A stretch of DNA of 31,630 nucleotides, from NCBI GenBank assembly GCA_002482525.1, contig DLGC01000008.1, positions 1 to 31,630 on the forward strand. Reading direction: 5' to 3'. The position numbers and the translations under genes were made by a program. How positions within the stretch are numbered: position 1 is the stretch's first letter; each line of letters begins with the position of its first letter. The DNA is from Propionibacteriaceae bacterium UBA7704. Lineage in GTDB: Bacteria; Actinomycetota; Actinomycetes; Propionibacteriales; Propionibacteriaceae. Shown here one piece after another: positions 15,876 through 24,778 of the stretch. Under the pieces are notes generated by a model, which saw nothing but the letters and a program-made list of their open reading frames with translations, searched no databases and was not told the DNA's origin.

Positions 15876-17410
15876 GACTGCTGATCGCCGGCCGCGCGCG
15901 CGGCAATGGTCCGGGCTCCAACCTGTACTACGTGGTCAGTTGGGTGGTCGGGATCACCTTCGGACTGATGAGCGGATTGGCCATGGCGGTCTTCGTCTCC
16001 GGCGGAGAAATCGGCGATGCCATCGTGCTGGGTGCTTTCGTCGTGGTCTCGCTGCCCTGGCTGATGGGACCGATCCTTGAACCCAGCCTCGCCGACGGCA
16101 CTGTGGACCCGCGTCGACTCGAACAGTTCCCACTCACGTCATCGCAGCAGGTCGTCGGCCTGCTCACCGGCGCGATGATCGCCCCCACCGCCACCTTCAC
16201 TTTCCTGTTCTCGGCAGGGGCGATGGCGGCCCTCGGGATGAGCCTGACTGCCCGTCTGGCAGCACTGCTCAGCTCGGTGATCTTCGTGGTGATGTGCGTG
16301 GCCGTCTCACGCTCAGCACAGGCCCTGCTGACCGAGTCCTTACGATCGCGCCGCGGACGGGACTTCGCCGCCTTCCTGGCGTCCCTGATGGTGCTGGGTT
16401 TGTATGCCGTCTCGGTTCACCTGCGCTCGACCATCGCCTCTCTCAACGACCAACTCACCGGTCCGATCGGACAGCTCGTCGCTTGGGTGCCACCGGGCGC
16501 GGCAGCGCAGTCCATCATCGACGCCCGTGACGGCTACTGGCTGGACTACGGTCTGCGCCTTTCCATCATGGTGGCCATGACGCTGGTGGCAGCGCTGGGC
16601 TGGAAGTGGGCCCTGGAGCGACGCGTCCGCGGCGAGACCACCGGACCGGGACGGGGCTACCGGCGTAGTCGACTCGACCCGACACCGCTGGTTCCCCGTC
16701 TGCTCAGCGTGCTGCCGTCCACACCGTCGACAGCCGCATTGTCACAGCAGTGGCGCTACTTCTTCTTCCGCTCCCCCAAGGCCATTCAGACCTTGATCAT
16801 CCCGCCGGTGATGGGTGTGATGGTGGCCCACACAACCTTCGGAACGAGCGGGGTGCCGGCTCAGACCGCGGCCTTCGCCGCATTGGCGATCGTCGTCGGG
16901 AGTTTCAACGTGTTCGGCTACGACGGAGCAGGTTTTCGCTACTTGATCAGCTCCGGCGTGCCGTTGTCGGCGGTGCTGCGGGGCAAGGCTGTGACCCCGC
17001 TGCTCTATCTGGTGCCGTTGATGGTGGCGTTCAGCACGATCGAATGCTCACTGCGAGGGACCTGGAGCCAACTGGTCCCCGCCCTGCTGGTGGGCCTGGC
17101 TGTGTTGCTTACCGGGGTCGGGATCGGCGCCCAATCCAGTGTGCTGAATCCCAGCGACCAGTCGCGGGTCGGGCACCGCCAGGGCATGTTCTTGAAGGTG
17201 TTCGCCTGGTTCTCCGGGTTCTTCGTCGTGGTATCTCTGGGAGCCGCAACCTGGATGCTCATAGCCCGAGGGGCATCGGAGCTGGTCGCCTCGGTCTTCG
17301 TCCTGCTCGCCAGCGCCGCCGTCTGCGTCGGCTTGGTACTCCGCGCCGGCCACCACGTCGATCGCAACCCCGACGATCTGCTGCGTCGGCTCAGTCCGGC
17401 GACTTTCTGA
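15851..17410 (+). CDS. ABC transporter permease, large multi-pass membrane protein
   Basis: The protein has 519 residues and about ten to twelve hydrophobic segments, for example IVLGAFVVVSLPWLM, LAALLSSVIFVVMCVAV and LVPALLVGLAVLLTGVG. GGAGGAGGG lies just upstream of the ATG at 15851, inside the end of the ATPase gene, so translation is coupled. No soluble catalytic domain is visible. It resembles actinobacterial ABC-2-like permeases that work with a single ATPase as an exporter. It ends six bases before the convergent sigma factor gene, leaving no room for a terminator between them. Confidence 0.82.
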   Translation: MALILVRLRLLIAGRARGNGPGSNLYYVVSWVVGITFGLMSGLAMAVFVSGGEIGDAIVLGAFVVVSLPWLMGPILEPSLADGTVDPRRLEQFPLTSSQQVVGLLTGAMIAPTATFTFLFSAGAMAALGMSLTARLAALLSSVIFVVMCVAVSRSAQALLTESLRSRRGRDFAAFLASLMVLGLYAVSVHLRSTIASLNDQLTGPIGQLVAWVPPGAAAQSIIDARDGYWLDYGLRLSIMVAMTLVAALGWKWALERRVRGETTGPGRGYRRSRLDPTPLVPRLLSVLPSTPSTAALSQQWRYFFFRSPKAIQTLIIPPVMGVMVAHTTFGTSGVPAQTAAFAALAIVVGSFNVFGYDGAGFRYLISSGVPLSAVLRGKAVTPLLYLVPLMVAFSTIECSLRGTWSQLVPALLVGLAVLLTGVGIGAQSSVLNPSDQSRVGHRQGMFLKVFAWFSGFFVVVSLGAATWMLIARGASELVASVFVLLASAAVCVGLVLRAGHHVDRNPDDLLRRLSPATF

Positions 17411-17416
17411 CGCCTT

Positions 17417-18247
17417 TCAGCAGGCCAACGCCATGGTCGGCTCACCGTCCAGCCAGCGGCGAAGCAGCCCCAGCCCGTGCCGCTCCATTCGACGAACCGT
17501 GCTCGGGCTCACCTGAAGGATGGCCGCCAGCGACTCCACGCTCGCCGGCTCGCCGCCGTCCAAGCCGTAGCGACGCCGCAGTACCTCGGCGTGATCGGCC
17601 GGCACTCTTCGGAGCAAGCGGGGCAGTTGGCCCCGCAGCACCGACTGATCCGGGTCGGTCGCAGGGGCCGCCAACTGCCACAGCTCAGCCGTCACATCGA
17701 AACAGACCGGGGCACGGTATCCCAGGAGTTGCGTGACCCACACCGTGGTTTCGCCGAGTTCGCGCGCAATCTCGGCTGCGTCGGCCTCCCGTCCCAGTCT
17801 TTGACTGAGCCGAGCCGCCACTGCATGTACCCGACGCAACCGGACGGCGCGACTGGGTGGCAGCGCCAAAGCGCCGAGTCGACCCGCGGCCGCCTCGGAC
17901 ACATGCCGTTGCACGCACTGCATCGCGTAGGTGGAGAAACGACCCCGCCGGTAGTCGAACCGCTGCAATGCGACCGCCAGGGCCAGGCAGCCTTCCTGAA
18001 AGAGGTCCTCGAAAGCAACTCCGCTCAGCCGAGCCTCGGCGGCGGCCACCTTCTGAACCAGACGCACATTCGCGAGTAGAAAATGCCGCCACGCCTGGCG
18101 ACCCTGGGCAATCAGCAGGTCACGTTCGGCTTCGCTTCGATAGCGGCGATCATCCAGATGCTCGGCCGCCAATCCGACTTCGATTCGTCGCGCCAGGCGG
18201 CCTTCGTCCGCGGCGGTGAGCAGATCGAGCGATGTCACTGTGTTCAT
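17417..18247 (-). CDS. Sigma-70 family RNA polymerase sigma factor, divergent
   Basis: The protein has 276 residues from the ATG at 18247; an ATG at 18313 is also possible. It begins with a region-1.2-like helix (TSLDLLTAADEGRLARRIE). Region 2 spans about 55-120: LLANVRLVQKVA, EDLFQEGCLALAVALQRFD, then RGRFSTYAMQCVQRHVSEAA. Region 3 follows, and region 4 contains RRYGLDGG and a helix-turn-helix (SLAAILQVSPSTVRRMERHGLGLLRRW). It is shorter than a primary sigma and lacks the N-terminal domain. The region 2.3/2.4 part, usually FSTYATWWIRQAI-like, has no tryptophans, so promoter opening or specificity may differ. It lies 105 bases downstream of dnaG on the same strand, recalling the dnaG-rpoD neighbourhood of other bacteria. 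I infer an alternative sigma factor. Confidence 0.82.
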   Translation of the reverse strand: MNTVTSLDLLTAADEGRLARRIEVGLAAEHLDDRRYRSEAERDLLIAQGRQAWRHFLLANVRLVQKVAAAEARLSGVAFEDLFQEGCLALAVALQRFDYRRGRFSTYAMQCVQRHVSEAAAGRLGALALPPSRAVRLRRVHAVAARLSQRLGREADAAEIARELGETTVWVTQLLGYRAPVCFDVTAELWQLAAPATDPDQSVLRGQLPRLLRRVPADHAEVLRRRYGLDGGEPASVESLAAILQVSPSTVRRMERHGLGLLRRWLDGEPTMALAC

Positions 18248-18352
18248 ACCCAGCAGCGTGGTCAGCCAGCCGAAGATCCGCGACGTCCGCGATGCAGGCG
18301 TGGACGGCAACATTGCGACAACACCAGTTCCGCGTCCCGCCTCACAACCCGG

Positions 18353-20209
18353 CTAGGCGCCCGTGGCTACGGCCAACAGCGTTTTACGATCTGCTTCCAG
18401 CGCCACCAGGCGCGCGAACAGTTTTGCGTGGGCTGCGGGTTCCTTCTCCGGATCCATGCGTTGCACCTTCGAGCGCAGGTCAGCGATCTCGCGAGCCAGC
18501 GGCTTCAGTCGCAGCACCGCTGAATACTCTGCGGCATAGACCTTGGTGGGTTCGCGAAGCTCCGGCTCCACCATCATCGTGATCACGAGTTGCTCCAGAG
18601 TCGGATCCGACACTGCCTGCAGCACTCGCGCCGACCACTCCTGTGGACCGTCGGCAGCTGCGGTGATCGCCGCAAACAAGGCCTGGTAGGCGGGGTGAGT
18701 GAAGTCCTCAATGGTGAGGTGGTTGAAGTCGTCGTCGAAGAGATCCGGGGCGTGCAGCAGCAAACGCAACGTGGCCCGCTCCGCCTCCAATTCGCGATCA
18801 TCGGGAGGTGGCAGTCGCAGACCCGGGGTCGCCGCAGGCACGTCCGGTGGCATCGGAGCCGAGTCAGCAGGAGTGTTTGCGGGCCGCTCGTTGCGGGGAT
18901 GTGACCGTTGGTAGTTGCGAACCTCGGCTCGCACATCCTCCAGTTCCATACCTACCAACTTGGCAATGTCAGAGACGTACCCACGCACCAGGCTCTTGTC
19001 ACGGACGCTACTCACCAGCGGCGCGGCGGCACGCACGGCGGCCAGGCGGCCATCAGCACGGTCCAAGTCGTAGCGAGAAACCACATTGCGCATCACGAAG
19101 CGGTACAGCGGCTCGCGTTGAGCCACGAGATCCCGAATGGCGGCGTCACCGTCAGCCATCCGCAGATCGCAGGGGTCCAGGCCATTGCGGGCTACGGCCA
19201 CATAAGTCTGGGCGGCGAAGATGTGATCGTCCTTGAACGCCTTCATCGCCGCAGCCTGGCCGGCGGCGTCGCCGTCGAAGGTGAAAATCACCTCGCCGGC
19301 AGAGACTTCGCCAGTGCCGAGCAGACGCTGCAGCATCCGACTATGGCCCTCACCGAACGCGGTACCGCACGATGCGACTGCCGTGTCGACGCCGGCCAGA
19401 TGGCAGGCCATGACGTCGGTGTACCCCTCGACGATCACCACCTGGTTCTTCTTGGCGATGTTCGCCCTGGCCAGATCGAGTCCGTAGAGCACCTGGGACT
19501 TCTTGTAGACCACCGTCTCGGGCGTGTTGAGGTACTTCGCCGGCATTCGGTCGTCATCGAAGATGCGCCGCGCCCCGAAGCCCAGCACCGAGCCACCGGC
19601 GTCACGGATCGGCCACAACACCCGGCCTTGGAAGAAGTCCCAACCCTGCTCACGGATGAGGCCGGCCTTCACCAGCTCTTCGTCACGAAAACCCCGCGTG
19701 CGCAGCTGATCTCGCAGCTCATGACCACCCTGTGGCGCGTAGCCGATGCCGAAGTGGGCGGCGGCGTCCTGATCGAAGCCACGGCCGTCCAAAAATTGAC
19801 GTCCGGGCAGGCCCGCAGCAGCATTCAACTGTTCGGTGAAGTATTCGGCGGCCGCCTTGTTGGCTTCCAGCACCCGCAGCCGTAGGCCTGGTTCGGTCCG
19901 CGGCCCATCGGAGTTGGTATAGCGCAGTTGCACACCGCAACGGTCGGCCAACAGTTCGACGGCCTCGCTGAAGCCGATGTTGTTGATCTTCTGAACGAAG
20001 TCGAAGACGTCACCCCCCTCACCGCAGCCGAAGCAGTGAAAGTAGCCACGAGCAGGCGTCACGTGGAAGGAAGCGGTCTTTTCCTCATGAAAAGGACACA
20101 GCCCGGTCAGCGATCCGCCGCCGCCGCGACGCAGCGTGACATGACCACCGACGACGTCTTCGATCCGGGAGCGCTCGCGCACCGTTTCGAGGTCTTCAGG
20201 ATTGATCAT
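18353..20209 (-). CDS. dnaG: DNA primase
   Basis: This 618-residue primase makes RNA primers for replication. The ATG at 20209 starts with the family sequence INPEDLETVRERSRIEDVV; the open frame runs to 20326 but that extension is not primase-like. The CHC2 zinc site is C38, H41, C59, C62. The TOPRIM core has Glu261 in VIVEGYTDVMA and the acidic pair Asp312/Asp314 in TFDGDAAGQ. The C-terminal 150 residues (after a Pro-rich linker) are the helicase-binding region, with a helix rich in Glu/Arg at the end. Length is normal for actinobacterial DnaG. A -10-like TAGACT lies at 20231-20226 on the minus strand. The gene is divergent from the membrane protein gene at 20373. Confidence 0.96.
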   Translation of the reverse strand: MINPEDLETVRERSRIEDVVGGHVTLRRGGGGSLTGLCPFHEEKTASFHVTPARGYFHCFGCGEGGDVFDFVQKINNIGFSEAVELLADRCGVQLRYTNSDGPRTEPGLRLRVLEANKAAAEYFTEQLNAAAGLPGRQFLDGRGFDQDAAAHFGIGYAPQGGHELRDQLRTRGFRDEELVKAGLIREQGWDFFQGRVLWPIRDAGGSVLGFGARRIFDDDRMPAKYLNTPETVVYKKSQVLYGLDLARANIAKKNQVVIVEGYTDVMACHLAGVDTAVASCGTAFGEGHSRMLQRLLGTGEVSAGEVIFTFDGDAAGQAAAMKAFKDDHIFAAQTYVAVARNGLDPCDLRMADGDAAIRDLVAQREPLYRFVMRNVVSRYDLDRADGRLAAVRAAAPLVSSVRDKSLVRGYVSDIAKLVGMELEDVRAEVRNYQRSHPRNERPANTPADSAPMPPDVPAATPGLRLPPPDDRELEAERATLRLLLHAPDLFDDDFNHLTIEDFTHPAYQALFAAITAAADGPQEWSARVLQAVSDPTLEQLVITMMVEPELREPTKVYAAEYSAVLRLKPLAREIADLRSKVQRMDPEKEPAAHAKLFARLVALEADRKTLLAVATGA

Positions 20210-20360
20210 GCCTGCCACAGGCCGAAGTCTAAGACCTCGACCTCGCTGTCCCCAGCCGTCCGCGCCCGCGGTCGGGCACCCGAACCCCCTGCCTGCCTGC
20301 GGCACGCCGGTCGTGAGCGGATTCACCCAGTCGGCAGCTGGCGCGGCGAGCCGCTTCAGC

Positions 20361-20366
20361 TACGCT
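20361..20366 (+). promoter_or_regulatory. Candidate -10 box, leaderless promoter
   Basis: TACGCT ends six bases before the ATG at 20373, where a transcript would start. The spacing is identical to that of the paralogous gene at 22185. Confidence 0.45.
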
Positions 20367-20372
20367 GAGGCC

Positions 20373-20930
20373 ATGTCGACTCCGCGCCCAGAGCAGACAC
20401 CGCCACGACCCAATCCCGGTGGTCCGCTCCAGCCGCGTCCGGCCGCAAGTTACGCCGATCTCGTGCGTGGTCAACAGTCGGGCGCAAACCCCCAGGACGA
20501 TCTCGACGGAAGCCAGCGAACCGGCAACTCCTATCACGGGTGGAAACCGACGCGAAGCCCCTGGCCGGGCTACGTCGGACTGGTCATGGTGATTATTGCC
20601 ATCCTCATCACGATGTCGGTGATGGGCACCATGATGCAGGCCGCGGTTCCCCTGATCGTCAGCCAGGTTCGCCATGGCGTCGACCCGACCGTGTCGCCGG
20701 CCATGGTGCAGATGGTGCTCAACGCCTTCGAACAGGCCGCGCCCGACGGTGCCATGCTGGTGAACATCGCCTATTGGCTCGGCGTCGCAGGGGCACTTCT
20801 CGGCCTGGTCGGCGCAATCATCGGTCGCGGACGCGGCGCGGGAGTGATGGCCTTAGTGATCGGAATCCTCGCTCCGGTTCTCGTCGGCGTCTACGTCGGT
20901 TTGACGCTCGCCCCGCTGATCGCGCCCTGA
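20373..20930 (+). CDS. Proline-rich N-terminus membrane protein (DUF-like), paralogue 1
   Basis: The protein has 185 residues. Residues 1-60 are Pro/Gly/Arg-rich and probably cytoplasmic. Hydrophobic segments lie at about 66-90, 130-150 and 157-182. A 40-residue loop between the first two (SQVRHGVDPTVSPAMVQMV) faces the outside if the N-terminus is inside. The motif GLVGAIIGRGRGAGVMALV is closely matched in the paralogue at 22185. Start choice: ATG at 20373, because TACGCT lies six bases upstream; the frame stays open to 20202. No known function is recognised. It converges on the dGTPase-like gene with a 35-base gap. Confidence 0.8.
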   Translation: MSTPRPEQTPPRPNPGGPLQPRPAASYADLVRGQQSGANPQDDLDGSQRTGNSYHGWKPTRSPWPGYVGLVMVIIAILITMSVMGTMMQAAVPLIVSQVRHGVDPTVSPAMVQMVLNAFEQAAPDGAMLVNIAYWLGVAGALLGLVGAIIGRGRGAGVMALVIGILAPVLVGVYVGLTLAPLIAP

Positions 20931-20965
20931 CGCGGCAATCGCCGTCTACCGACACCAGCGCCCCG

Positions 20966-22090
20966 TCAGGCACCCCGACCGATCCCCCGCGGCACCCGAT
21001 CAGGGTTCCAGCCCAGGTGGTCGATGGCCGTCTCGAAGGCATAGCGGTCGGTCATGCCCGCCACATAGGTGACCGCGGCGCGCACCGGGTCAGCGCCGAT
21101 CAGGACACCCTGATGGAAGTCCGGGGGCATGTGGGTGGGGTGCTCGGCGAAGTAGGCCACCAACGCGCGCAGCACGTCGATCACCGCCGCCGCTTGGGCC
21201 AGTGACTCCTCACGGGTGTAGATCCGTTGATAGTTGAAGGCTCGCAGCTCAGCAAGAGCCGCAGCAGGTTCGCCGAACATTCCGACGGTTCCGGTCTGAG
21301 TGGTGGCTGCGATCACCGACTCGATGAACACCCCCAGCTGGTCGCTTCGGGTGCGCCCGGCCACATCGACGACCACGGCCGGAAGGTCCTGCGGGCTCAC
21401 GATGCCTGCTGCAACCGCGTCCTCCAGATCGTGTGCGCAATAGGCGATGCGGTCGGCCCAACTCACGATCTCGCCTTCGATGGTCGACGGAGTCGGGCTG
21501 GACCACGAGTGATTCCGAATCCCGTCGAGGGTTTCGGTGCACAGGTTGAGGTCGGCCAGCACGACATCCGCACCCCAGGCGCCGTGATGGTATCCCTCGG
21601 GCAGGAAGGCATCGAAGGCTTCCTCCGACGCATGACCCCCCGGTCCGTGACCGCAGTCATGGCCCAGCGCGATCGCGTCGGTGAGGGTGACATTCACGCC
21701 CACGCCGCGTGCGATCGCGGTCGCCACCTGGGCCACTTCCAGGGCGTGCGTCAATCGCGTGCGTTGGTGGTCGGTCGGATACACCACCACCTGCGTCTTG
21801 CCCGCCAACCGCCGAAAGGCGGTGGAATGCACGATGCGATCGCGGTCACGCTCGAAACAGGTGCGCTGCGGATCCGCTTCCTCGGCGCGGGCACGATTCC
21901 CGGCCCCATGAGCCAGGGTAGCCCCGGGACGCAACCAGGCGGCCTCCCAGGCCTCGCGCTGCTCGCGCGCCTGCACAACACCGACCGTCATCGCAGAACC
22001 CGCCGCAGCGTGAGCACGCACCACGGCACCGTCGCTATGGCCGGCCATGGTCCGCGCCCAGGCCTGGGCCCGTCGGTTCACCTCGCTCAT
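20966..22090 (-). CDS. dgt: Deoxyguanosinetriphosphate triphosphohydrolase-like protein (HD domain)
   Basis: The protein has 374 residues. The start is the ATG at 22090 (GAAGAT six bases upstream, no Shine-Dalgarno); a later ATG near 21991 would remove a non-conserved N-terminal part. Family signatures are FERDRDRIVHSTAFRRLAGK, His115 in LTHALEVAQ and the metal-binding pair His144-Asp145 in LGHDCGHGPGGH, with Asp near 215-225 (VSWADRIAYCAHDLED). Members split dNTPs to deoxynucleoside and triphosphate; in actinobacteria the gene often sits next to dnaG, as here. It is flanked by two paralogous small membrane proteins on the other strand. The substrate range is not certain, so it is called dGTPase-like. 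Confidence 0.9.
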   Translation of the reverse strand: MSEVNRRAQAWARTMAGHSDGAVVRAHAAAGSAMTVGVVQAREQREAWEAAWLRPGATLAHGAGNRARAEEADPQRTCFERDRDRIVHSTAFRRLAGKTQVVVYPTDHQRTRLTHALEVAQVATAIARGVGVNVTLTDAIALGHDCGHGPGGHASEEAFDAFLPEGYHHGAWGADVVLADLNLCTETLDGIRNHSWSSPTPSTIEGEIVSWADRIAYCAHDLEDAVAAGIVSPQDLPAVVVDVAGRTRSDQLGVFIESVIAATTQTGTVGMFGEPAAALAELRAFNYQRIYTREESLAQAAAVIDVLRALVAYFAEHPTHMPPDFHQGVLIGADPVRAAVTYVAGMTDRYAFETAIDHLGWNPDRVPRGIGRGA

Positions 22091-22172
22091 GCGGCCATCT
22101 TCGCAGGAAAAACCGACAGGCTCGACGCAGGATTCGGCCCGGCGCCGCTGACCGCCGGGCCGAGACTTCCAG

Positions 22173-22178
22173 TAGCCT
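22173..22178 (+). promoter_or_regulatory. Candidate -10 box, leaderless promoter
   Basis: TAGCCT ends six bases before the ATG at 22185 and no ribosome binding site is present, the same layout as at 20361-20373. Confidence 0.45.
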
Positions 22179-22184
22179 GATTGC

Positions 22185-22838
22185 ATGTCGACACCGGGAT
22201 CCGAATCGCAGCCCCCCTTCCCCACTGGACCGCGGGGCACGGGCGCGGTCCCGCAGCCGCCGTACCCGACGCCGGGCGCCTACGCCCCACCTCCGAGTGG
22301 ACAACAGCCCGGCTACCCCGGCGGCGCATCGCCGGCTCCCACACCTCCGGGCTACAACCCTGCGGCGGGCTACCCTCAGCAGCCGTGGAATGCACAGCCC
22401 ACTCAGCCCTATCCCGGACCCGTCCAGAGTTACCCGCCGGGATATCCCACCGCGTACGCTGCCGCACCGGTGCCGGCGAAGAGCCCTTGGCTGGGTCGCA
22501 TCGCGTTGATCGTGGTCGCGGCGTGCACCGTCATCGCGACGGTCGCCATGGGTCCCGTGGCTGAGCTGATGGCACAGCTCATGATCGCCGCCGGTTCGAC
22601 CACGATCGCCACTGATGATCTCGTCGCCGCCGCTTCAATGAGCGAGCCCGGCGCAATGATGGCCATGCAAGTCTCCACGTGGGTAGGCATGGCCGCCGCC
22701 ATCACCGGCCTGATCGCCGCGATCCTGGGACGCGGGCGCGCCACGGGCATCTTCGCCCTGGTGCTGGGCCTGCTGGCGCCGCTGATCATGGTCATCTACG
22801 CCGTCATCGTCATTTTCCCGCTCGTCTCCCAATACTGA
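22185..22838 (+). CDS. Proline-rich N-terminus membrane protein, paralogue 2
   Basis: The protein has 217 residues. The first 100 are very rich in Pro, Gly, Tyr and Gln (PGYP and PPGY repeats), a low-complexity cytoplasmic tail. Hydrophobic segments follow at about 103-122, 163-181 and 187-210. The stretch GLIAAILGRGRATGIFALVLGLLAP matches that of the protein at 20373, so the two are paralogues. Many actinobacterial membrane proteins carry such a tail, but no specific function is known. The ATG at 22185 is backed by TAGCCT six bases upstream. It converges on the dihydrouridine synthase gene through a hairpin at 22853-22880. Confidence 0.8.
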   Translation: MSTPGSESQPPFPTGPRGTGAVPQPPYPTPGAYAPPPSGQQPGYPGGASPAPTPPGYNPAAGYPQQPWNAQPTQPYPGPVQSYPPGYPTAYAAAPVPAKSPWLGRIALIVVAACTVIATVAMGPVAELMAQLMIAAGSTTIATDDLVAAASMSEPGAMMAMQVSTWVGMAAAITGLIAAILGRGRATGIFALVLGLLAPLIMVIYAVIVIFPLVSQY

Positions 22839-22852
22839 GCGCTGCCGACCGT

Positions 22853-22880
22853 GGCCCGCTGACCTCAACCGGGGCGGGCC
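22853..22880. terminator. Hairpin between convergent genes, probable bidirectional terminator
   Basis: GGCCCGC (22853-22859) pairs perfectly with GCGGGCC (22874-22880) across a 14-base loop, in the 65-base gap between the membrane protein gene and dus. The stem is GC-only and no clear U-run follows. Confidence 0.4.
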
Positions 22881-22903
22881 CGGTGGCGGTCCTGCTCGGC
22901 GGA

Positions 22904-24082
22904 CTAGCCGCCGGACACGTCACATTCGGCGTCGCTGATGTCACTGTCGCCCAGACTGGTCGAATCCAGCCAGCCATACGGAAGCACTACCCGCTCCCGA
23001 GGCGTCCCTTGGCGGCCACGGGGCTGGCCGAGTTCAGTGGCCGGAAAAGCCTGCATCGGGTCGAGCTGGGCGAGCGCATCGTCCAGCTCGACCAAGGAGG
23101 CCACCATCGCCAACCGGCGTCGCAACTCGCCACCCACCCCGAATCCCTTGAAATACCAGGCCATGTGTTTACGCAGATCGGTCAGGCCGTGTCGCTCTCC
23201 CGACAGCCCGACGAGCAGCTCGGCGTGGCGACGCACCATGGCCGCCACCTCGCCCAGCGTCGGCAGGGTCCTGCGATCACGTCCTGCAAAAGCATCGGCC
23301 AAGTCCCGAAATAGCCATGGTCTACCCAGACAGCCACGTCCGACCACGACGCCGGCGCATCCGGTCTGTTCCACCATGCGCACCGCATCCGAGGCTTCCC
23401 AGATGTCGCCATTACCCAGCACGGGGATACTCAGCAGCTCCACCAGTTCGGCGATCGGTGCCCAATCGGCCTCACCGGAATAGGCCTGCCGCACGGTGCG
23501 TCCGTGCAGCGTGATCGCCGCGCACCCGGAGTCCTCGGCGATGCGTCCGGCATCCCGATAGGTGAGGTGGTCGTCGTCGATCCCCAGCCGGGTCTTCATC
23601 GTCACCGGCACCGCGTAGCGGTCGGCGGCGCGGACTGCTGCGGTCAATACTGCGGCCAAGCGGTCCCGCTTCCACGGAAGCACTCCGCCGCCGCCTCGCC
23701 GGGTGACTTTGGGTACCGGACAGCCGAAGTTCAGATCGACATGGTTGACCCCGAAGTCCGCGCACAGAATGTCGACGGCGGTTCCCATGACGTCGGCGTC
23801 AACTCCGTACAACTGCACAGAGCGCACCCTCTCTCCGGCATCGAAGGTGATCATGTCGAAGGTCTTGGGGATGCGTTCGGCCACCCCACGGGAGGTGATC
23901 ATTTCCGAGACGTACAGCCCTGGAGCGGTGGTCGCCGATCCGGCACCGCCGTCTTGGGCCTGCTCGCGACACAGTTGTCGGTAGGCGGCATTGGTGATTC
24001 CAGCCATCGGCGCCAGCACCACCGGCGGGTCGATCCGCACCCCGCCGCCGGCTGGTGGAGACAACACCAATCCCGGGTACAC
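22904..24082 (-). CDS. dusB: tRNA-dihydrouridine synthase
   Basis: This 392-residue FMN enzyme reduces uridines in tRNA. The start is a GTG at 24082 with GGAGGT four bases upstream. The TIM-barrel begins VVLAPMAGITNAAYR. The catalytic-cysteine loop is NFGCPVPKVTRRGGGGVLP, followed by VTMKTRLG, ITLHGRT and NGDIW, then GVVVGRGCLGRPW in the FMN phosphate site, all in the usual DusB order. A C-terminal helical RNA-binding domain follows (LRKHMAWYFKGF). The glycine-rich loop has four glycines where three is common. Length is normal for actinobacterial DusB-like proteins. It is divergent from the PCMT-like gene at 24179. Confidence 0.93.
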   Translation of the reverse strand: MYPGLVLSPPAGGGVRIDPPVVLAPMAGITNAAYRQLCREQAQDGGAGSATTAPGLYVSEMITSRGVAERIPKTFDMITFDAGERVRSVQLYGVDADVMGTAVDILCADFGVNHVDLNFGCPVPKVTRRGGGGVLPWKRDRLAAVLTAAVRAADRYAVPVTMKTRLGIDDDHLTYRDAGRIAEDSGCAAITLHGRTVRQAYSGEADWAPIAELVELLSIPVLGNGDIWEASDAVRMVEQTGCAGVVVGRGCLGRPWLFRDLADAFAGRDRRTLPTLGEVAAMVRRHAELLVGLSGERHGLTDLRKHMAWYFKGFGVGGELRRRLAMVASLVELDDALAQLDPMQAFPATELGQPRGRQGTPRERVVLPYGWLDSTSLGDSDISDAECDVSGG

Positions 24083-24164
24083 GTTGACCTCCGTCCCCCT
24101 TTTTGGCCGAACCGGGCCAGTCTACGTAGCCTGGCCCAATCGCGACACGGCACGCCGTTGCGCG

Positions 24165-24170
24165 GATACT
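24165..24170 (+). promoter_or_regulatory. Candidate -10 box, leaderless promoter
   Basis: GATACT ends eight bases before the ATG at 24179 with no ribosome binding site in between, so the mRNA probably starts at or very near the start codon. Confidence 0.35.
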
Positions 24171-24178
24171 GTGGAACT

Positions 24179-24766
24179 ATGCATGATCGCCAGCGAGTGC
24201 TCTCGGCTCTCTCGGCACTGCCGAGGCGAGACTTCCTGCCCGCTGAGATCCGCGATCGAGCAGGCCTGGACGAGCCACTGCCGATCGGCTTCGGCGCCAC
24301 CTGTTCGCAGCCGTGGACGGTCCAGTTCATGCTGGAGCTCCTCCATGTCGAATCGGGTAACAAGGTCCTCGATATCGGGAGTGGCTCCGGCTGGACCACC
24401 GCGCTGCTGGCCCATCTCACCGGACCTGACGGTGCCGTGGTGGGGGTGGAGTTGGTACCCGAACTGGTCGCGATGGGGCGGGCCAATCTCCCCAAGGGAC
24501 TGCAACGCTGGGCCCACATCGAGCAGGCGGATCCGCACCTGCTCGGGGTGCCGCGTGGCGAGCCGTTCGACCGCATCCTGGTTTCTGCCGATGCCGGCGA
24601 GATCCCCGGCGAGCTGGAGGAACAGCTCTCGCTGCACGGACGCATGGTGGTACCCGCCGCCGGAATCATGTGGGTCGTCGACCGTGACTACGAAGGCCTC
24701 CACCGAGAACCCGTCACCGGCTATCGCTTCGCCTTCGTCCCGCTGCTACACGCTCCGGCTCAGTAG
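24179..24766 (+). CDS. Protein-L-isoaspartate O-methyltransferase family protein
   Basis: The protein has 195 residues. The open frame extends upstream to 23504, but that part is antisense to dus and rejected. The family signature is PIGFGATCSQPWTVQFMLELL (split across 35-55), close to the Pcm motif that binds the substrate. The SAM-binding loop VLDIGSGSG is at 63-71 and FDRILVSA is motif II. PCMT enzymes methylate damaged isoaspartyl residues; this one is slightly short and the C-terminus is divergent, so another substrate is possible. It is convergent with glyS, with a 12-base gap. Confidence 0.85.
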   Translation: MHDRQRVLSALSALPRRDFLPAEIRDRAGLDEPLPIGFGATCSQPWTVQFMLELLHVESGNKVLDIGSGSGWTTALLAHLTGPDGAVVGVELVPELVAMGRANLPKGLQRWAHIEQADPHLLGVPRGEPFDRILVSADAGEIPGELEEQLSLHGRMVVPAAGIMWVVDRDYEGLHREPVTGYRFAFVPLLHAPAQ

Positions 24767-24778
24767 AGGCGCGACCGG

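Noticed and set aside
20927..20969. CTGACG/CGTCAG pairing between the membrane protein gene and dgt as a terminator
   Set aside because: The loop is over 30 bases and the stem short; too weak to call.
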